DNA of 64,000 bases, taken from Thauera chlorobenzoica (GTDB lineage: Bacteria > Pseudomonadota > Gammaproteobacteria > Burkholderiales > Rhodocyclaceae). Position numbers and translations under genes: made by a program. Position 1 is the stretch's first letter. Each line of letters starts with the position of its first letter. Below are positions 16,748 through 28,129 of this stretch, in pieces. The stretch is taken from contig NZ_CP018839.1 of NCBI RefSeq assembly GCF_001922305.1, positions 620,001 through 684,000 on the forward strand. The letters are read 5' to 3'. The notes beneath the pieces are model-generated. The model did no database searches and was not told where the DNA came from. It saw nothing but the letters and a program-made list of their open reading frames with translations.

Positions 16748-17640
16748 CCCTGCCCGCGATCCGCATTCGCGGCGTCACCAAGCACTACGGTGCGCTGCAG
16801 GCGCTCGGCGGGGTGGATCTGGAGATCGCCCAGGGCGAATTCTTCGGCCTGCTCGGGCCCAACGGCGCGGGCAAGACCACGCTGATCTCGGCCCTGTCCG
16901 GCCTGGTGCGCGCCGACCGCGGCAGCCTCGAGATCATGGGCTGCGATGTCGTCGCCGACTACCGCGATGCGCGGCGCAACCTCGGCGTGGTGCCGCAGGA
17001 ACTGGTGTTCGACCCCTTCTTCTCGGTGCGCGAGCTGCTGCGTATCCAGTCGGGGTATTTCGGCATCCGCCACAACGACGACTGGATCGACGAGATCCTC
17101 GCCAGCCTCGACCTGAGCCACAAGGCCGGGGCCAACATGCGGATGCTGTCGGGCGGCATGAAGCGGCGCGTGCTGGTGGCCCAGGCCCTGGTGCACCGGC
17201 CGCCGGTGATCGTCCTCGACGAGCCCACCGCCGGCGTGGACGTGGAACTGCGCCAGGGGCTGTGGCAGTTCATCCGCAAGCTCAACCGCGACGGCCACAC
17301 CATCGTCCTCACCACCCATTACCTGGAAGAGGCCGAAGCCCTGTGTGGGCGCATCGCGATGCTCAAGGCCGGCAAGGTGGTGGCGCTCGATACCACCGAA
17401 AATCTGTTACGGCGTTTTGCCACCCACACCCTGCGCGTGCGCGCCGAGGCACCGCAGGCCGCGCTCGCCCTTGGTGGGGTGGAAGGGGCGGAAGGCTGGG
17501 TCGAGTTCGCCTTCGACAATTATGCCGAAGTCGAGCCGCTGCTCGCCCGCCTGCGCGAAGCCGGTGCCGGCGTGGGCGAACTGCAGCTCGGCGAACCCGA
17601 TCTCGAGCGTGTCTTCGTCGAGGTGATGAATCGTGCCTGA
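16744..17640 (+). CDS. yadG: ABC-2 exporter ATPase (YadG-like)
   Basis: This 298-residue ABC ATPase pairs with the permease that follows. It has Walker A GPNGAGKTT, signature MLSGGMKRRVLVAQA and Walker B VIVLDEPTAGVDVE. The closest recognisable family is E. coli YadG of the YadGH exporter, whose substrate is not known. The gene overlaps mlaB by 4 bp and the permease gene by 8 bp. The mla-yadGH-ibaG-murA order is common in betaproteobacteria. Confidence 0.9.
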   Translation: MTLPAIRIRGVTKHYGALQALGGVDLEIAQGEFFGLLGPNGAGKTTLISALSGLVRADRGSLEIMGCDVVADYRDARRNLGVVPQELVFDPFFSVRELLRIQSGYFGIRHNDDWIDEILASLDLSHKAGANMRMLSGGMKRRVLVAQALVHRPPVIVLDEPTAGVDVELRQGLWQFIRKLNRDGHTIVLTTHYLEEAEALCGRIAMLKAGKVVALDTTENLLRRFATHTLRVRAEAPQAALALGGVEGAEGWVEFAFDNYAEVEPLLARLREAGAGVGELQLGEPDLERVFVEVMNRA

Positions 17641-18454
17641 ACCGTCTTCCCGTCCGCTCGCGCCGCCGCGCATCGAGCCGTTGGTGGCCGAGTCGCCGCT
17701 GGCCGGCTTCCGTACCCTGCTGTACAAGGAAACGCTGCGCTTCTGGAAGGTCGGCTTCCAGACCGTGGCCGCGCCGGTGCTCAACGCCTTGTTGTTCCTG
17801 CTGATCTTCTCCCACGTGCTCGAGCGCCACGTCACCGTCTATGGCGACGTCGCCTACACCAGCTTCCTGGTGCCGGGTCTGGTGATGATGGCGGTGCTGC
17901 AGAACGCCTTCGCCAACAGCTCGTCGTCGCTGATCCAGAGCAAGATCACCGGCAACATCATCTTCGTGCTGCTGCCGCCGCTGTCCTACCGTGAGTTCTA
18001 CGCCGCCTACGTCATCGCCTCGACCCTGCGCGGGCTGATGGTGGGCGCCGGCGTGCTGGCGGTCGCTTCGCCGTTCGTCGAGCTGCCGCTCGCCCATCCG
18101 TTGTGGGTGCTGGCCTTTGCCGTGATGGGCGGGGTGATCCTCGGCTCCTTCGGCGTCATCGCCGGCATCTGGGCGGACAAGTTCGACCAGCTCGCCGCCT
18201 TCCAGAACTTCCTGATCCTGCCGCTGACGATGCTCTCGGGGGTGTTCTACTCGATCCACTCGCTGCCGCCGTTCTGGCAGGACGTGTCGCATTTCAATCC
18301 GTTCTTCTTCATGATCGACGGCTTCCGTTACGGTTTCTTCGGTCAATCGGACACTTCGCCCTGGCTGTCGCTGGGGGTGGTGTGCCTGTGTTTCGTCTCC
18401 CTCGCGGCCCTCACCCTGGCGATGCTCGCCCGGGGCTACAAGCTGCGCTCCTGA
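17633..18454 (+). CDS. yadH: ABC-2 exporter permease (YadH-like)
   Basis: This 273-residue inner-membrane protein has about six transmembrane helices and the ABC-2 permease pattern (GFRTLLYKETLRFWKVGFQT, YTSFLVPGLVMMAVLQNAF, LPLTMLSGVFYSIHSLPPFW). It forms an exporter with the preceding ATPase. The start is GTG at 17633, inside the ATPase gene's end. The substrate is unknown. Confidence 0.9.
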   Translation: MPEPSSRPLAPPRIEPLVAESPLAGFRTLLYKETLRFWKVGFQTVAAPVLNALLFLLIFSHVLERHVTVYGDVAYTSFLVPGLVMMAVLQNAFANSSSSLIQSKITGNIIFVLLPPLSYREFYAAYVIASTLRGLMVGAGVLAVASPFVELPLAHPLWVLAFAVMGGVILGSFGVIAGIWADKFDQLAAFQNFLILPLTMLSGVFYSIHSLPPFWQDVSHFNPFFFMIDGFRYGFFGQSDTSPWLSLGVVCLCFVSLAALTLAMLARGYKLRS

Positions 18455-18465
18455 AAGGATTCATC

Positions 18466-19981
<1,516 letters not shown>

Positions 19982-20005
19982 AAATCCCGGGGCCGGCGGC
20001 CCCGG
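19982..20005 (-). terminator. Intrinsic terminator of rnk
   Basis: CCGGGGCC (19987-19994), a 3-nt loop and GGCCCCGG (19998-20005) form an 8-bp stem. Read on the minus strand it is followed by ATTTT, giving a short U-tract after rnk. It may also help to stop murA transcription from the other side. Confidence 0.65.
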
Positions 20006-20018
20006 TCGCGGCCTGCAC

Positions 20019-20426
20019 TCAGAGGTCGAACTGGCCGTTGGCTTCGGGCTGCCAGGTGACTTCGAGCACTTTCAGGCGGATCGTCTTGCCGTCGACCGTC
20101 TTCCAGTCGATCGTCTGGCCGCTGGACAGGCCGAGCAGGGCGCTGCCGGCGGGTGAGAAAATCGACACCCGGTGCGCTTCGGCGTCGGCGTCCTTGGGGT
20201 AGGCCAGGGTCAGCTCGTATTCGCGCCCGGTGTTTTCCTCCAGGAAGCGGGCGCGGCTGTTCATCGTGATGACGTCGGCCGGCATTTCTTCCGGTTCGCG
20301 CACGTCGGCGCGCTCGAGTTCCGCGCGCAGGCCGTCGAGGTCGCTGCGGCTGCGGAAGGCGGGAAGGGTGAGCAGGCCTTCGAGGCGCTCGAGGTCGCTG
20401 CTGGAGACGATGATCGACGGTTTCAT
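20019..20426 (-). CDS. rnk: Nucleoside diphosphate kinase regulator-type protein Rnk (GreA-like)
   Basis: This 135-residue protein has a short N-terminal coiled-coil (about 1-50) and a C-terminal GreA/GreB-type FKBP-like domain (about 50-130; [13 protein letters not shown] at the end, [19 protein letters not shown] in the middle). Rnk binds RNA polymerase near the secondary channel, though it lacks the long GreA finger. The ATG at 20426 has AGGAAA upstream. It stands alone on the minus strand between murA and hisG, with a terminator-like hairpin in its leader (20486-20504). Confidence 0.88.
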   Translation of the reverse strand: MKPSIIVSSSDLERLEGLLTLPAFRSRSDLDGLRAELERADVREPEEMPADVITMNSRARFLEENTGREYELTLAYPKDADAEAHRVSIFSPAGSALLGLSSGQTIDWKTVDGKTIRLKVLEVTWQPEANGQFDL

Positions 20427-20470
20427 GCTACGGGTTTCCTGCTCGAAATGCGCGCCGGGGCGGCCGCGGA

Positions 20471-20504
20471 ACAAAACAAAAGGCCGAACCGCCTCTTGCG
20501 GTTC
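20471..20504 (-). terminator. Terminator-like hairpin in the rnk leader
   Basis: GAACCGC (20486-20492), a 5-nt loop and GCGGTTC (20498-20504) form a 7-bp stem. On the minus strand it is followed by GGCCTTTTGTTTTG, a clear U-rich tract, 45 nt or more upstream of the rnk start. It could attenuate rnk transcription or end a short RNA started between hisG and rnk. Confidence 0.6.
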
Positions 20505-20542
20505 AGCCCGTCGCCGAAAGGCTAACAGAAGCGGCGCCGGGT

Positions 20543-20548
20543 TACAAT
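20543..20548 (+). promoter_or_regulatory. Possible -10 element for hisG
   Basis: TACAAT lies 29 bp before the chosen GTG start of hisG, a fitting distance for a -10 with a short leader. No good -35 can be seen. If it is the promoter, the upstream in-frame ATG at 20547 cannot be the start. Confidence 0.35.
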
Positions 20549-20576
20549 GACGGCCCGATCGATCAAGGCTTTCCCC

Positions 20577-21221
20577 GTGTCCAGCATCACGCTCGCCCTG
20601 TCCAAGGGGCGCATCTTCGAAGAAACCCTGCCGCTGCTGGCCGCCGCCGGCATCGTGCCGACCGACAACCCCGAGTCCTCGCGCAAGCTCATCATCGGCA
20701 CCAACCGCCCCGATGTGCGCCTGGTCATCGTGCGCGCAACCGACACCCCGACCTACGTCCAGTACGGTGCCGCCGACCTCGGCATCGCCGGCAAGGACGT
20801 GCTGGTCGAACACGGCGGCGCGGGGCTGTACCAGCCGCTCGATCTGAACATCGCGAAGTGCCGCTTGTGCGTTGCGGTGCAGAAAGGCTTCGATTACGTC
20901 GCCGCCACCCGGCCGGGCGGGCGCATCCGCGTCGCCACCAAGTACATGAATGCCGCCAAGGCCCATTTCGCCGGCAAGGGCATGCACGTGGACCTGATCA
21001 AGCTCTACGGCTCGATGGAGCTGGCACCGCTGGTCGGGCTGGCCGACGCGATCGTCGATCTGGTGTCGACCGGCGGCACGCTGCGCGCGAACAATCTCGA
21101 AGAGGTCGAGGACATCATGCCGATCAGCTCGCGCCTGATCGTCAACCAGGCCTCGCTCAAGCTCAAGCGCGAACTGCTGCAGCCGGTGCTCGACGCCTTT
21201 GCCGGCGCGATCCGGCCCTGA
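20577..21221 (+). CDS. hisG: ATP phosphoribosyltransferase, short form HisG
   Basis: This 214-residue enzyme condenses ATP and PRPP in the first step of histidine synthesis. Motifs include [34 protein letters not shown] and GRIRVATKY. It is the short HisG form, which lacks the regulatory C-terminal domain and normally needs HisZ; hisZ is not in this window. I chose the GTG at 20577 (AAGG 8 nt upstream; normal length) over the ATG at 20547. Confidence 0.95.
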   Translation: MSSITLALSKGRIFEETLPLLAAAGIVPTDNPESSRKLIIGTNRPDVRLVIVRATDTPTYVQYGAADLGIAGKDVLVEHGGAGLYQPLDLNIAKCRLCVAVQKGFDYVAATRPGGRIRVATKYMNAAKAHFAGKGMHVDLIKLYGSMELAPLVGLADAIVDLVSTGGTLRANNLEEVEDIMPISSRLIVNQASLKLKRELLQPVLDAFAGAIRP

Positions 21222-21231
21222 GGAGGCTCCG

Positions 21232-22566
21232 ATGAGTCCGATTTCCGCCACGACCGCGTCCGCGCGCACCGCGATCCGCCGCCTCGATGTGCGCGAACCC
21301 GAATTCCTGCCCACCCTCGACGCGCTGCTTGCCTTCGAAGCCGAAGCCGATGAACGCATCGATGCCGCGGTCACCGAGATCCTGCGCGCGGTGCGCACCA
21401 CCGGGGACACTGCGGTGGTCGAATTCACCCGCCGCTTCGACGGCCTCGACGTGCATTCGATGGCGGCGCTGGAGCTGCCGAAGTCCGAACTCCACGCCGC
21501 GCTCGAGCGCCTGCCGTCCGCGCAGCGCGAGGCGCTCACCGTCGCTGCGGAGCGCGTGCGCGCGTATCACGAGCGCCAGAAGGGCGAGTCCTGGACCTTC
21601 ACCGAGGCCGATGGCACCCGGCTGGGGCAGAAAGTCACGCCGCTCGACCGCGTCGGTCTCTATGTTCCGGGCGGGCGGGCGTCCTACCCCAGCTCGGTGC
21701 TGATGAACGCGATCCCGGCCAAGGTCGCCGGCGTCGGCGAGCTGATCATGGTCGTGCCCACGCCGCGCGGCGAGAAGAATCCGCTGGTGCTGGCCGCCGC
21801 CGCGATCACCGGTGTCGATCGCGTATTCACCATCGGCGGTGCGCAGGCGGTGGCGGCGCTCGCCTACGGCACGCAGACCATCCCGCAGGTGGACAAGATC
21901 GTCGGCCCGGGCAACGCCTATGTCGCCGAGGCCAAGCGCCGGGTGTTCGGCACCGTCGGCATCGACATGGTCGCCGGCCCCTCCGAGGTGCTGATCCTGT
22001 CAGATGGTTCCGGCCACGCCGACTGGGTGGCGATGGATCTGTTCGCCCAGGCCGAGCACGACGAACTGGCGCAGTCGATCCTGCTGTGTACCGACGCCGC
22101 CTTCATCGACGCGGTGCATGAGGCGATCGACCGCCTGCTGCCGACGATGCCGCGCCGCGACACGATCGCGAAGTCGCTCGCCAAGCGCGGCGCGCTGATC
22201 CGCGTCGACAGCCTGGAGCAGGCCTGCGCGCTCGCCAATCGCATCGCCCCCGAGCACCTCGAGCTGGCGCTGGATGACGCCGAAGCCTGGATCGACCGCA
22301 TCCGCCACGCCGGCGCGATCTTCGTCGGCCACTGGGCGGTGGAGGCGCTCGGCGACTACTGCGCCGGCCCCAACCACGTGCTGCCGACGATGCGCAGCGC
22401 GCGCTTCTCGTCGCCGCTGGGGACCTACGACTTCCAGAAGCGCACCAGCATCGTGAACATCTCGCAGGCCGGTGCCCAGCACCTGGGCCGGGTGGCCTCC
22501 ATCCTCGCCCACGGCGAAGGCCTGCAGGCGCACGCGCGCTCGGCGGAGATGCGGCTGAAGGCCTGA
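21232..22566 (+). CDS. hisD: Histidinol dehydrogenase HisD
   Basis: This 444-residue zinc enzyme carries out the last two oxidations, histidinol to histidine. Conserved segments are [37 protein letters not shown], the zinc and substrate region [12 protein letters not shown] and the catalytic IAPEHLEL. The ATG at 21232 follows GAGGAGG closely. It is 10 bp downstream of hisG. The next gene, hisC, is on the other strand, with only 15 bp between the two stops. Confidence 0.97.
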   Translation: MSPISATTASARTAIRRLDVREPEFLPTLDALLAFEAEADERIDAAVTEILRAVRTTGDTAVVEFTRRFDGLDVHSMAALELPKSELHAALERLPSAQREALTVAAERVRAYHERQKGESWTFTEADGTRLGQKVTPLDRVGLYVPGGRASYPSSVLMNAIPAKVAGVGELIMVVPTPRGEKNPLVLAAAAITGVDRVFTIGGAQAVAALAYGTQTIPQVDKIVGPGNAYVAEAKRRVFGTVGIDMVAGPSEVLILSDGSGHADWVAMDLFAQAEHDELAQSILLCTDAAFIDAVHEAIDRLLPTMPRRDTIAKSLAKRGALIRVDSLEQACALANRIAPEHLELALDDAEAWIDRIRHAGAIFVGHWAVEALGDYCAGPNHVLPTMRSARFSSPLGTYDFQKRTSIVNISQAGAQHLGRVASILAHGEGLQAHARSAEMRLKA

Positions 22567-22581
22567 CCGGGCTGGAGGCGT

Positions 22582-23655
22582 TCAGTCGCGGAGAATTTCC
22601 TCTAGCGCATCGACGAGGATGGCGCACTGCGCGTCCGTCCCCACCGTGATGCGCAGGAACTGGTCGATGCGCGGCGCCTTGAAGTGGCGCACGATGATCG
22701 CGCGTTTTCTCAGTTCCGCCGCGAGTTCGGCCCCGTCCCGCGCCGGATGGCGGGCGAAGATGAAGTTGGCCGCCGAAGGCAGCACCTCGAAGCCGAGCCC
22801 GCCGAGCTGCGCCACCAGGGTTTCTCGCGCGCTGACGACCTTGCGGCAGCTCTCGCGGAAGTGCTCTTCGTCCTCGACCGAGGCCACCGCGCCGGCGATC
22901 GCGAGGCGGTCGAGCGGATAGGAGTTGAAGCTGTTCTTGACCCGTTCCAGGGCCTCGATCAGCCCGGTGTGGCCGGCAGCGAAGCCAACGCGCAGGCCGG
23001 CGAGCGAGCGGCTCTTGGAGAAGGTGTGTACCACGAGCAGATTCGGGTACTTGTCCACCAGCGCGATCGCGCTCTCGCCGCCAAAATCGACGTAGGCCTC
23101 ATCGACCAGCACCACCGCCTCCGGGTTGGCGGCGATGATGCGCTCGACTTCGGCCAGCGCCAGGGCGCGGCCGGTGGGGGCGTTGGGGTTGGGGAAGATG
23201 ATCGCTCCGGCGCGCGTATCGCCCTGCGGCAGGTAGTCTCCGGTACGGATCGAGAAGTCTTCGGCGAGCGGCACGGCGCGGTGGGCGACACCGTACAGAC
23301 CGCAATACACCGGGTAGAAGCTGTAGGTGATGTCGGGGAACCACAGCGGGCGTTCGTGCTTGAGCAGGGCCATGAAAGCGTGGGCGAGAACCTCGTCCGA
23401 GCCGTTGCCAACGAAGATCTGCTGTGGCTGGAGGCCGTGGCGCCTGGCGAGCGCCGCCTTCAGGGCTTCGGCGTTGGGGTCGGGGTACAGGCGCAGCGCC
23501 TCGCCGGTGGCGGCGCGGATCGCCTCGAGTGCGCGCGGCGACGGGCCGTAGGGGTGTTCGTTGGTGTTGAGCTTGACCAGGTTGTCGAGCTTGGGCTGTT
23601 CGCCCGGAACATAGGGGGTCAGGCCGTGGACGACGGCGCTCCAGTAGCGGCTCAT
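22582..23655 (-). CDS. hisC: Histidinol-phosphate aminotransferase HisC
   Basis: This 357-residue PLP enzyme converts imidazole acetol phosphate to histidinol phosphate. The PLP lysine lies in [16 protein letters not shown], and [13 protein letters not shown] and [10 protein letters not shown] are also typical. I chose the ATG at 23655 (MSRYWS) because longer in-frame readings add a non-conserved leader. It lies on the opposite strand to all other his genes here, convergent with hisD and divergent from hisB, so it must have its own promoter. Confidence 0.94.
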   Translation of the reverse strand: MSRYWSAVVHGLTPYVPGEQPKLDNLVKLNTNEHPYGPSPRALEAIRAATGEALRLYPDPNAEALKAALARRHGLQPQQIFVGNGSDEVLAHAFMALLKHERPLWFPDITYSFYPVYCGLYGVAHRAVPLAEDFSIRTGDYLPQGDTRAGAIIFPNPNAPTGRALALAEVERIIAANPEAVVLVDEAYVDFGGESAIALVDKYPNLLVVHTFSKSRSLAGLRVGFAAGHTGLIEALERVKNSFNSYPLDRLAIAGAVASVEDEEHFRESCRKVVSARETLVAQLGGLGFEVLPSAANFIFARHPARDGAELAAELRKRAIIVRHFKAPRIDQFLRITVGTDAQCAILVDALEEILRD

Positions 23656-23803
23656 GGGTGTGTCTGCGGTCAGGGGGTTCGAGTGGCGAATCGGCAACGC
23701 CGAAGCGCTGCCGTTGTCCACCGCACAGGCCGCGTTTTGCAGCCATGTTGCCGGGCGATGGTATCATGGCCCGAAGCCCTCAATTTGAAGTCAATCCCCA
23801 GCC
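23656..23803. other. Divergent intergenic region hisC/hisB
   Basis: This 148-bp gap must contain promoters for both hisC (minus) and hisB (plus). A TATCAT at 23762-23767 could be a -10 for hisB, with TTGCAG about 19 bp upstream; both matches are weak. No gene is seen. Confidence 0.4.
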
Positions 23804-24391
23804 ATGCGGCAAGCCGAAGTCACCCGCAACACCCTCGAAACCCGGATCACCGTGCGCATCGATCTCGACGGCACGGGCAAAGGCAGGCTCGACACCGGCG
23901 TGCCTTTCCTCGATCACATGCTCGACCAGATCGTGCGCCACGGCCTGATCGATCTCGACATCCAGTGCGAGGGCGACACCCACATCGACGACCACCACAC
24001 CGTCGAGGACGTCGGCATCACGCTCGGGCAGGCCTTCGCGCAGGCGCTCGGCAACAAGAAGGGCGTACGCCGCTACGGCCATGCCTACGTGCCGCTGGAC
24101 GAGGCGCTGTCGCGGGTGGTGGTGGATTTCTCCGGCCGCCCCGGGCTGCATTACTTCGTCGATTACACCCGGGCCCGCATCGGCAATTTCGACGTGGATC
24201 TGGTGCGCGAATTTTTCCAGGGCTTCGTTAACCACGCCGGGGTGTCGCTGCACGTCGACAACCTGCGCGGCGACAATGCCCACCACCAGTGCGAGACCGT
24301 GTTCAAGGCCTTCGCCCGCGCCCTGCGCATGGCCGCCGAGCACGACGAGCGCGCCGCCGGCACCATTCCTTCGACCAAGGGTGCGCTCTGA
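23804..24391 (+). CDS. hisB: Imidazoleglycerol-phosphate dehydratase HisB
   Basis: This 195-residue manganese enzyme dehydrates imidazole glycerol phosphate. It is the monofunctional form (no phosphatase domain), with the metal-binding [22 protein letters not shown] and [17 protein letters not shown] motifs. It begins the second his block (hisBHAFIE), which continues on the plus strand up to hinT. Confidence 0.97.
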   Translation: MRQAEVTRNTLETRITVRIDLDGTGKGRLDTGVPFLDHMLDQIVRHGLIDLDIQCEGDTHIDDHHTVEDVGITLGQAFAQALGNKKGVRRYGHAYVPLDEALSRVVVDFSGRPGLHYFVDYTRARIGNFDVDLVREFFQGFVNHAGVSLHVDNLRGDNAHHQCETVFKAFARALRMAAEHDERAAGTIPSTKGAL

Positions 24392-24479
24392 GCGCCAGGG
24401 CCCCGGGCAGCCTTTCCGTGACCATGAACCGGCCGCCGCGCACTGCGGCCGCCCATTTTTCCGATAGCGAGTCCGCACG

Positions 24480-25118
24480 ATGACCACTGTGGCCATCATC
24501 GATTACGGCATGGGCAACCTGCGCTCGGTCGCAAAGGCGATCGAGCACGTCGCCCCCGGCCATGAAGTTTTCGTCACCTCCGACCCGGCCCGGGTCGCCG
24601 CCGCCGAGCGGGTCGTGTTCCCGGGGCAGGGGGCGATGCCCGACTGCATGCGTGAGCTCGATGCCCGCGGCCTGCGTCCGGCGGTGCTCCAGGCCGCGGC
24701 GGAAAAACCCTTCCTCGGGATCTGCATCGGCCAGCAGATGCTGTTCGAACACAGCGCCGAAGGCGACGTGCCCGGGCTCGGCATCCTCCCCGGTGAGGTC
24801 GTCCGTTTCCCGGATGCGCGCATGCTCGCCGCCGACGGCAGCCGGCTGAAGGTGCCGCACATGGGCTGGAACGAAGTCTGGCAGCGCGTCCCCCATCCGC
24901 TGTGGGAGGGCATTGCCGACGGCGAGCGCTTCTATTTCGTGCACAGCTATTTCGTCGCCCCGGCCGAGGCTGCGCTGACCGCGGCCGAGACCGACTACGG
25001 GCTGCGGTTTACCAGTGCGGTAGCGCGGGCTAATATCTTCGCCGCCCAGTTCCACCCGGAAAAGAGCGCCGCAGCCGGTCTCCGGCTGCTTGCAAACTTC
25101 ATCCGCTGGCAGCCCTGA
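24480..25118 (+). CDS. hisH: Imidazole glycerol phosphate synthase glutaminase subunit HisH
   Basis: This 212-residue class I glutamine amidotransferase supplies ammonia to HisF. The nucleophile Cys82 lies in [12 protein letters not shown] and the His-Glu pair in AAQFHPEKS. The N-terminus [14 protein letters not shown] is typical. It sits 88 bp after hisB and 47 bp before hisA. Confidence 0.97.
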   Translation: MTTVAIIDYGMGNLRSVAKAIEHVAPGHEVFVTSDPARVAAAERVVFPGQGAMPDCMRELDARGLRPAVLQAAAEKPFLGICIGQQMLFEHSAEGDVPGLGILPGEVVRFPDARMLAADGSRLKVPHMGWNEVWQRVPHPLWEGIADGERFYFVHSYFVAPAEAALTAAETDYGLRFTSAVARANIFAAQFHPEKSAAAGLRLLANFIRWQP

Positions 25119-25165
25119 GCGCCTGCGGCCCATTCTCACCCCGCTTCACTTCAACTGATCCCGGT

Positions 25166-25915
25166 ATGCTGCTCATTCCCGCCATCGACCTCAAGGACGG
25201 TCACTGTGTACGCCTGAAACAGGGCGAAATGGACGACGCCACGGTGTTTTCCGAAGACCCGGGCGCGATGGCGCGCCACTGGCTCGAGCGTGGCGCCCGC
25301 CGCCTGCACCTGGTGGACCTGAACGGCGCTTTCGCCGGCAAGCCCAAGAACGGCGCCGCGATCCGTGCCATCACCGACGAAGTCGGCGACGACATTCCGG
25401 TCCAGCTCGGCGGCGGCATCCGCGACCTCGATACCATCGAGCACTACCTCGACAACGGCATCAGTTACGTCATCATCGGTACCGCCGCGGTGAAGAACCC
25501 CGGCTTCCTGCACGACGCCTGCAGCGCCTTCCCCGGCCACATCATCGTCGGCCTCGATGCCAAGGACGGCAAAGTGGCGGTCGACGGCTGGTCCAAGCTC
25601 ACCGGCCACGATGTCGTCGATCTGGCGAAGAAGTTCGAGGACTACGGCGTCGAGGCGGTGATCTACACCGACATCGGTCGCGACGGCATGCTCTCCGGCG
25701 TCAACGTCGACGCCACCGTGCGCCTGGCGCGCGCGCTGCGCATCCCGGTCATCGCCAGCGGTGGCATCACCGACCTCGCCGACATCGACGCGCTGTGCGC
25801 GGTCGAGGACGAAGGCATCATGGGCGCGATCACCGGGCGCGCGATCTACGAAGGCACGCTCGATTTCGCTGCGGCCCAGGCGCGCGCCGACGAACTGAAC
25901 GGTGTGACCGAATGA
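25166..25915 (+). CDS. hisA: ProFAR isomerase HisA
   Basis: This 249-residue beta/alpha-barrel enzyme isomerises ProFAR to PRFAR. It starts [19 protein letters not shown], with the catalytic Asp8-equivalent in PAIDL and the phosphate-binding GGGIRDL and [11 protein letters not shown] motifs. The second catalytic Asp is in [10 protein letters not shown]. It lies between hisH and hisF as usual. Confidence 0.97.
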   Translation: MLLIPAIDLKDGHCVRLKQGEMDDATVFSEDPGAMARHWLERGARRLHLVDLNGAFAGKPKNGAAIRAITDEVGDDIPVQLGGGIRDLDTIEHYLDNGISYVIIGTAAVKNPGFLHDACSAFPGHIIVGLDAKDGKVAVDGWSKLTGHDVVDLAKKFEDYGVEAVIYTDIGRDGMLSGVNVDATVRLARALRIPVIASGGITDLADIDALCAVEDEGIMGAITGRAIYEGTLDFAAAQARADELNGVTE

Positions 25916-25949
25916 GCTTTTCCATGCCCCTTTCCGCCGAGCGCCGCTG

Positions 25950-26708
25950 ATGCTGGCCAAACGCATCATTCCCTGCCTGGACGTGAAGGCCGGCCGCGTC
26001 GTCAAGGGGGTCAACTTCGTCGAGCTGCGCGATGCCGGCGACCCGGTGGAGATCGCCCGCCGCTACGACGAGCAGGGCGCCGACGAACTCACCTTTCTCG
26101 ACATCACCGCCAGCTCCGACGAGCGCGACATCATCCTCCACGTCGTCGAGCAAGTCGCCGAGCAGGTCTTCATTCCGCTCACCGTCGGCGGCGGGGTGCG
26201 CGTCGTCGAGGATGTGCGCCGCCTGCTCAACGCCGGGGCGGACAAGGTCAGCATGAACACCGCGGCGGTGAACAACCCGCAGCTGGTCCATGACGCCGCC
26301 AGCCGCGTCGGCAGCCAGTGCATCGTCGTCGCCATCGACGCCAAGCAGACCGCGCCGGGCAAGTGGGACGTGTTCACCCACGGCGGACGCAACAACACCG
26401 GCCTCGATGCGATCGAATGGGCGCGCCGGGTCGAGGCCCTGGGCGCGGGCGAGATCCTGCTCACGAGCATGGACCGCGACGGCACCAAGAGCGGCTTCGA
26501 CCTCGCCCTGACGCGCGCGGTGTCCGACGCGGTGCGCATCCCGGTGATCGCCAGCGGCGGGGTCGGCACCCTCGAACATCTCGCCGAAGGCGTTTCCGCA
26601 GGGCGCGCCGACGCGGTGCTGGCGGCGAGCATCTTCCATTTCGGCCAGCATACGGTGCGCGAGGCGAAAGAGCTGATGCGCGCGCGTGGCATCGAGGTGC
26701 GCCTGTGA
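25950..26708 (+). CDS. hisF: Imidazole glycerol phosphate synthase cyclase subunit HisF
   Basis: This 252-residue barrel protein uses ammonia from HisH to turn PRFAR into IGP and AICAR. It begins [20 protein letters not shown] and contains [17 protein letters not shown] and [13 protein letters not shown] with the catalytic Asp residues. Its stop overlaps the hisI GTG by 4 bp. Confidence 0.97.
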   Translation: MLAKRIIPCLDVKAGRVVKGVNFVELRDAGDPVEIARRYDEQGADELTFLDITASSDERDIILHVVEQVAEQVFIPLTVGGGVRVVEDVRRLLNAGADKVSMNTAAVNNPQLVHDAASRVGSQCIVVAIDAKQTAPGKWDVFTHGGRNNTGLDAIEWARRVEALGAGEILLTSMDRDGTKSGFDLALTRAVSDAVRIPVIASGGVGTLEHLAEGVSAGRADAVLAASIFHFGQHTVREAKELMRARGIEVRL

Positions 26709-27100
26709 GCGAGAACACGCGCTGGCTCAACGAGGTCAAGTGGGACGAGCACGGCCTGGTGCCGGTGATCGCGCAGGAGGCGTCCTCGGGCGACGTGCTG
26801 ATGTTCGCCTGGATGAACCGCGACGCCTTGCAGCGCACCGCCGAGAGCGGCGAGGCCGTCTACTGGTCACGCTCGCGGCGCAAGCTGTGGCACAAGGGCG
26901 AGGAGTCCGGTCACGTGCAGAAGGTGGTCGACATCCGCATCGACTGCGACAACGACGTCGTGCTGCTGAAAATCGAGCAGGTCGGCGGCATCGCCTGCCA
27001 TACCGGGCGGCACAGCTGCTTTTTCCAGAAGTATTTCGCCGATGGCCACTGGCAGGCCATCGAACCGGTTTTGAAAGACCCGCAGGAGATCTACAAGTGA
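26705..27100 (+). CDS. hisI: Phosphoribosyl-AMP cyclohydrolase HisI
   Basis: This 131-residue zinc enzyme opens the purine ring of PR-AMP. The metal site is intact: DCDND for magnesium and [10 protein letters not shown] for zinc. The GTG start overlaps the hisF stop (GTGA). hisI and hisE are separate genes here, unlike the fused HisIE of enterics. Confidence 0.95.
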   Translation: MSENTRWLNEVKWDEHGLVPVIAQEASSGDVLMFAWMNRDALQRTAESGEAVYWSRSRRKLWHKGEESGHVQKVVDIRIDCDNDVVLLKIEQVGGIACHTGRHSCFFQKYFADGHWQAIEPVLKDPQEIYK

Positions 27101-27438
27101 TCGATATCGAAGTGCTGCGCCGCGTCTCTGACACCCTGGTCGCGCGCAAGCAGGCAGACCCCGACGCCTCCTACGTGTCCAGCCTCTACGCCAAGGGGAC
27201 CGACGCGATCTGCAAGAAGGTCGCCGAAGAGGCTGCCGAAACGATCATGGCGGCCAAGGACAAGGACCGGCTGCATCTGGTGTGGGAAGTCACCGACCTG
27301 TGGTTCCATTCGCTGGTGCTGCTGGCGCACCACGGCCTGTCGGTCGAGGACGTGATCGCCGAGTTCCGCCGCCGCGAAGGCGTGTCCGGCATCGACGAGA
27401 AGAAATCGCGCACCGCGCAGGTGGAGGTCCGGGGATGA
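27097..27438 (+). CDS. hisE: Phosphoribosyl-ATP pyrophosphatase HisE
   Basis: This 113-residue enzyme removes pyrophosphate from PR-ATP. It belongs to the MazG-like all-alpha family, with [18 protein letters not shown] and [15 protein letters not shown] as the metal-binding helices. The GTG start overlaps the hisI stop and follows an AGGAG site. Its stop overlaps the hinT ATG. Confidence 0.94.
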   Translation: MIDIEVLRRVSDTLVARKQADPDASYVSSLYAKGTDAICKKVAEEAAETIMAAKDKDRLHLVWEVTDLWFHSLVLLAHHGLSVEDVIAEFRRREGVSGIDEKKSRTAQVEVRG

Positions 27439-27782
27439 GCGACTGCATTTTCTGCCGCATCGTGCGCGGCGAGATCCCTTCGAAGAAAGTGTACGAGGAC
27501 GAGCACATCCTCGCCTTTCACGACATCAATCCGCTCGCTCCGGTGCACATCCTGGTGATTCCGAAGGCGCACGTGGCCTCGATGGCCCAGCTCGAGCCGG
27601 AACACGAGGTGGCAATGGGGCGTCTGATGGTTGCAGCGGGCCGGATTGCCCGCGAGCACGGCTGTGCCGACGGCTTCCGCACCATCGTCAACACCGGAAG
27701 GGTCGGCCTGCAGGAGGTGTATCATCTGCACCTCCATATTCTGGGCGGGCCCGATCCCCTGCCGCCCATGTTGAAGCGTTAA
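27435..27782 (+). CDS. hinT: HIT-family purine nucleotide phosphoramidase HinT
   Basis: This 115-residue protein has the HinT pattern: [20 protein letters not shown] at the start and the histidine triad HLHLHILGG near the end. HinT hydrolyses adenosine 5'-phosphoramidates. It overlaps hisE by 4 bp and comes 10 bp before tatA; this hisIE-hinT-tatABC order is common in betaproteobacteria. Confidence 0.95.
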   Translation: MSDCIFCRIVRGEIPSKKVYEDEHILAFHDINPLAPVHILVIPKAHVASMAQLEPEHEVAMGRLMVAAGRIAREHGCADGFRTIVNTGRVGLQEVYHLHLHILGGPDPLPPMLKR

Positions 27783-27792
27783 GGAGAGCGGT

Positions 27793-28032
27793 ATGGGTTC
27801 TTTCAGCATCTGGCACTGGCTGATCGTGCTGGTCATCGTCCTGCTGGTGTTCGGGACCAAGAAGCTGCGCAACATCGGCTCCGATCTCGGCGGCGCGGTG
27901 AAGGGCTTCAAGGATGGCATGAAGGAAGGCGACAGCAGCGCCTCCTCCGCCGACGCCCCCCAGCAGAAGATCGTCAACGGCCAGACCATCGACGGCGAAG
28001 CACGGGAAAAGGTCGACAACGGTCGTTCCTGA
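27793..28032 (+). CDS. tatA: Twin-arginine translocase subunit TatA
   Basis: This 79-residue protein has an N-terminal transmembrane helix ([19 protein letters not shown]), a hinge, and an amphipathic helix ([15 protein letters not shown]), followed by a short polar tail. TatA forms the variable-size pore for folded proteins. A terminator-like hairpin lies between tatA and tatB, so tatA may be made in excess over tatBC. Confidence 0.95.
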   Translation: MGSFSIWHWLIVLVIVLLVFGTKKLRNIGSDLGGAVKGFKDGMKEGDSSASSADAPQQKIVNGQTIDGEAREKVDNGRS

Positions 28033-28053
28033 GCTTCGCGTTTCGAGTGCAGG

Positions 28054-28086
28054 AGGGGCGCCCTGACGGGAGCGCCCCTTCGTTTT
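28054..28086 (+). terminator. Partial terminator between tatA and tatB
   Basis: AGGGGCGC (28054-28061) and GCGCCCCT (28072-28079) form an 8-bp stem with a 10-nt loop, followed by TTCGTTTTCC. The U-tract is interrupted, so termination may be partial, lowering tatBC relative to tatA. Confidence 0.55.
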
Positions 28087-28129
28087 CCTGCGGGTCGCTG
28101 CCGGCAATCCGCGTCTGGGGCGAGCAGCC

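Noticed and set aside
20547-20576. Upstream ATG start for HisG
   Set aside because: It overlaps a likely -10 (TACAAT) and adds residues that HisG lacks; GTG 20577 has a ribosome-binding site and gives the normal length.
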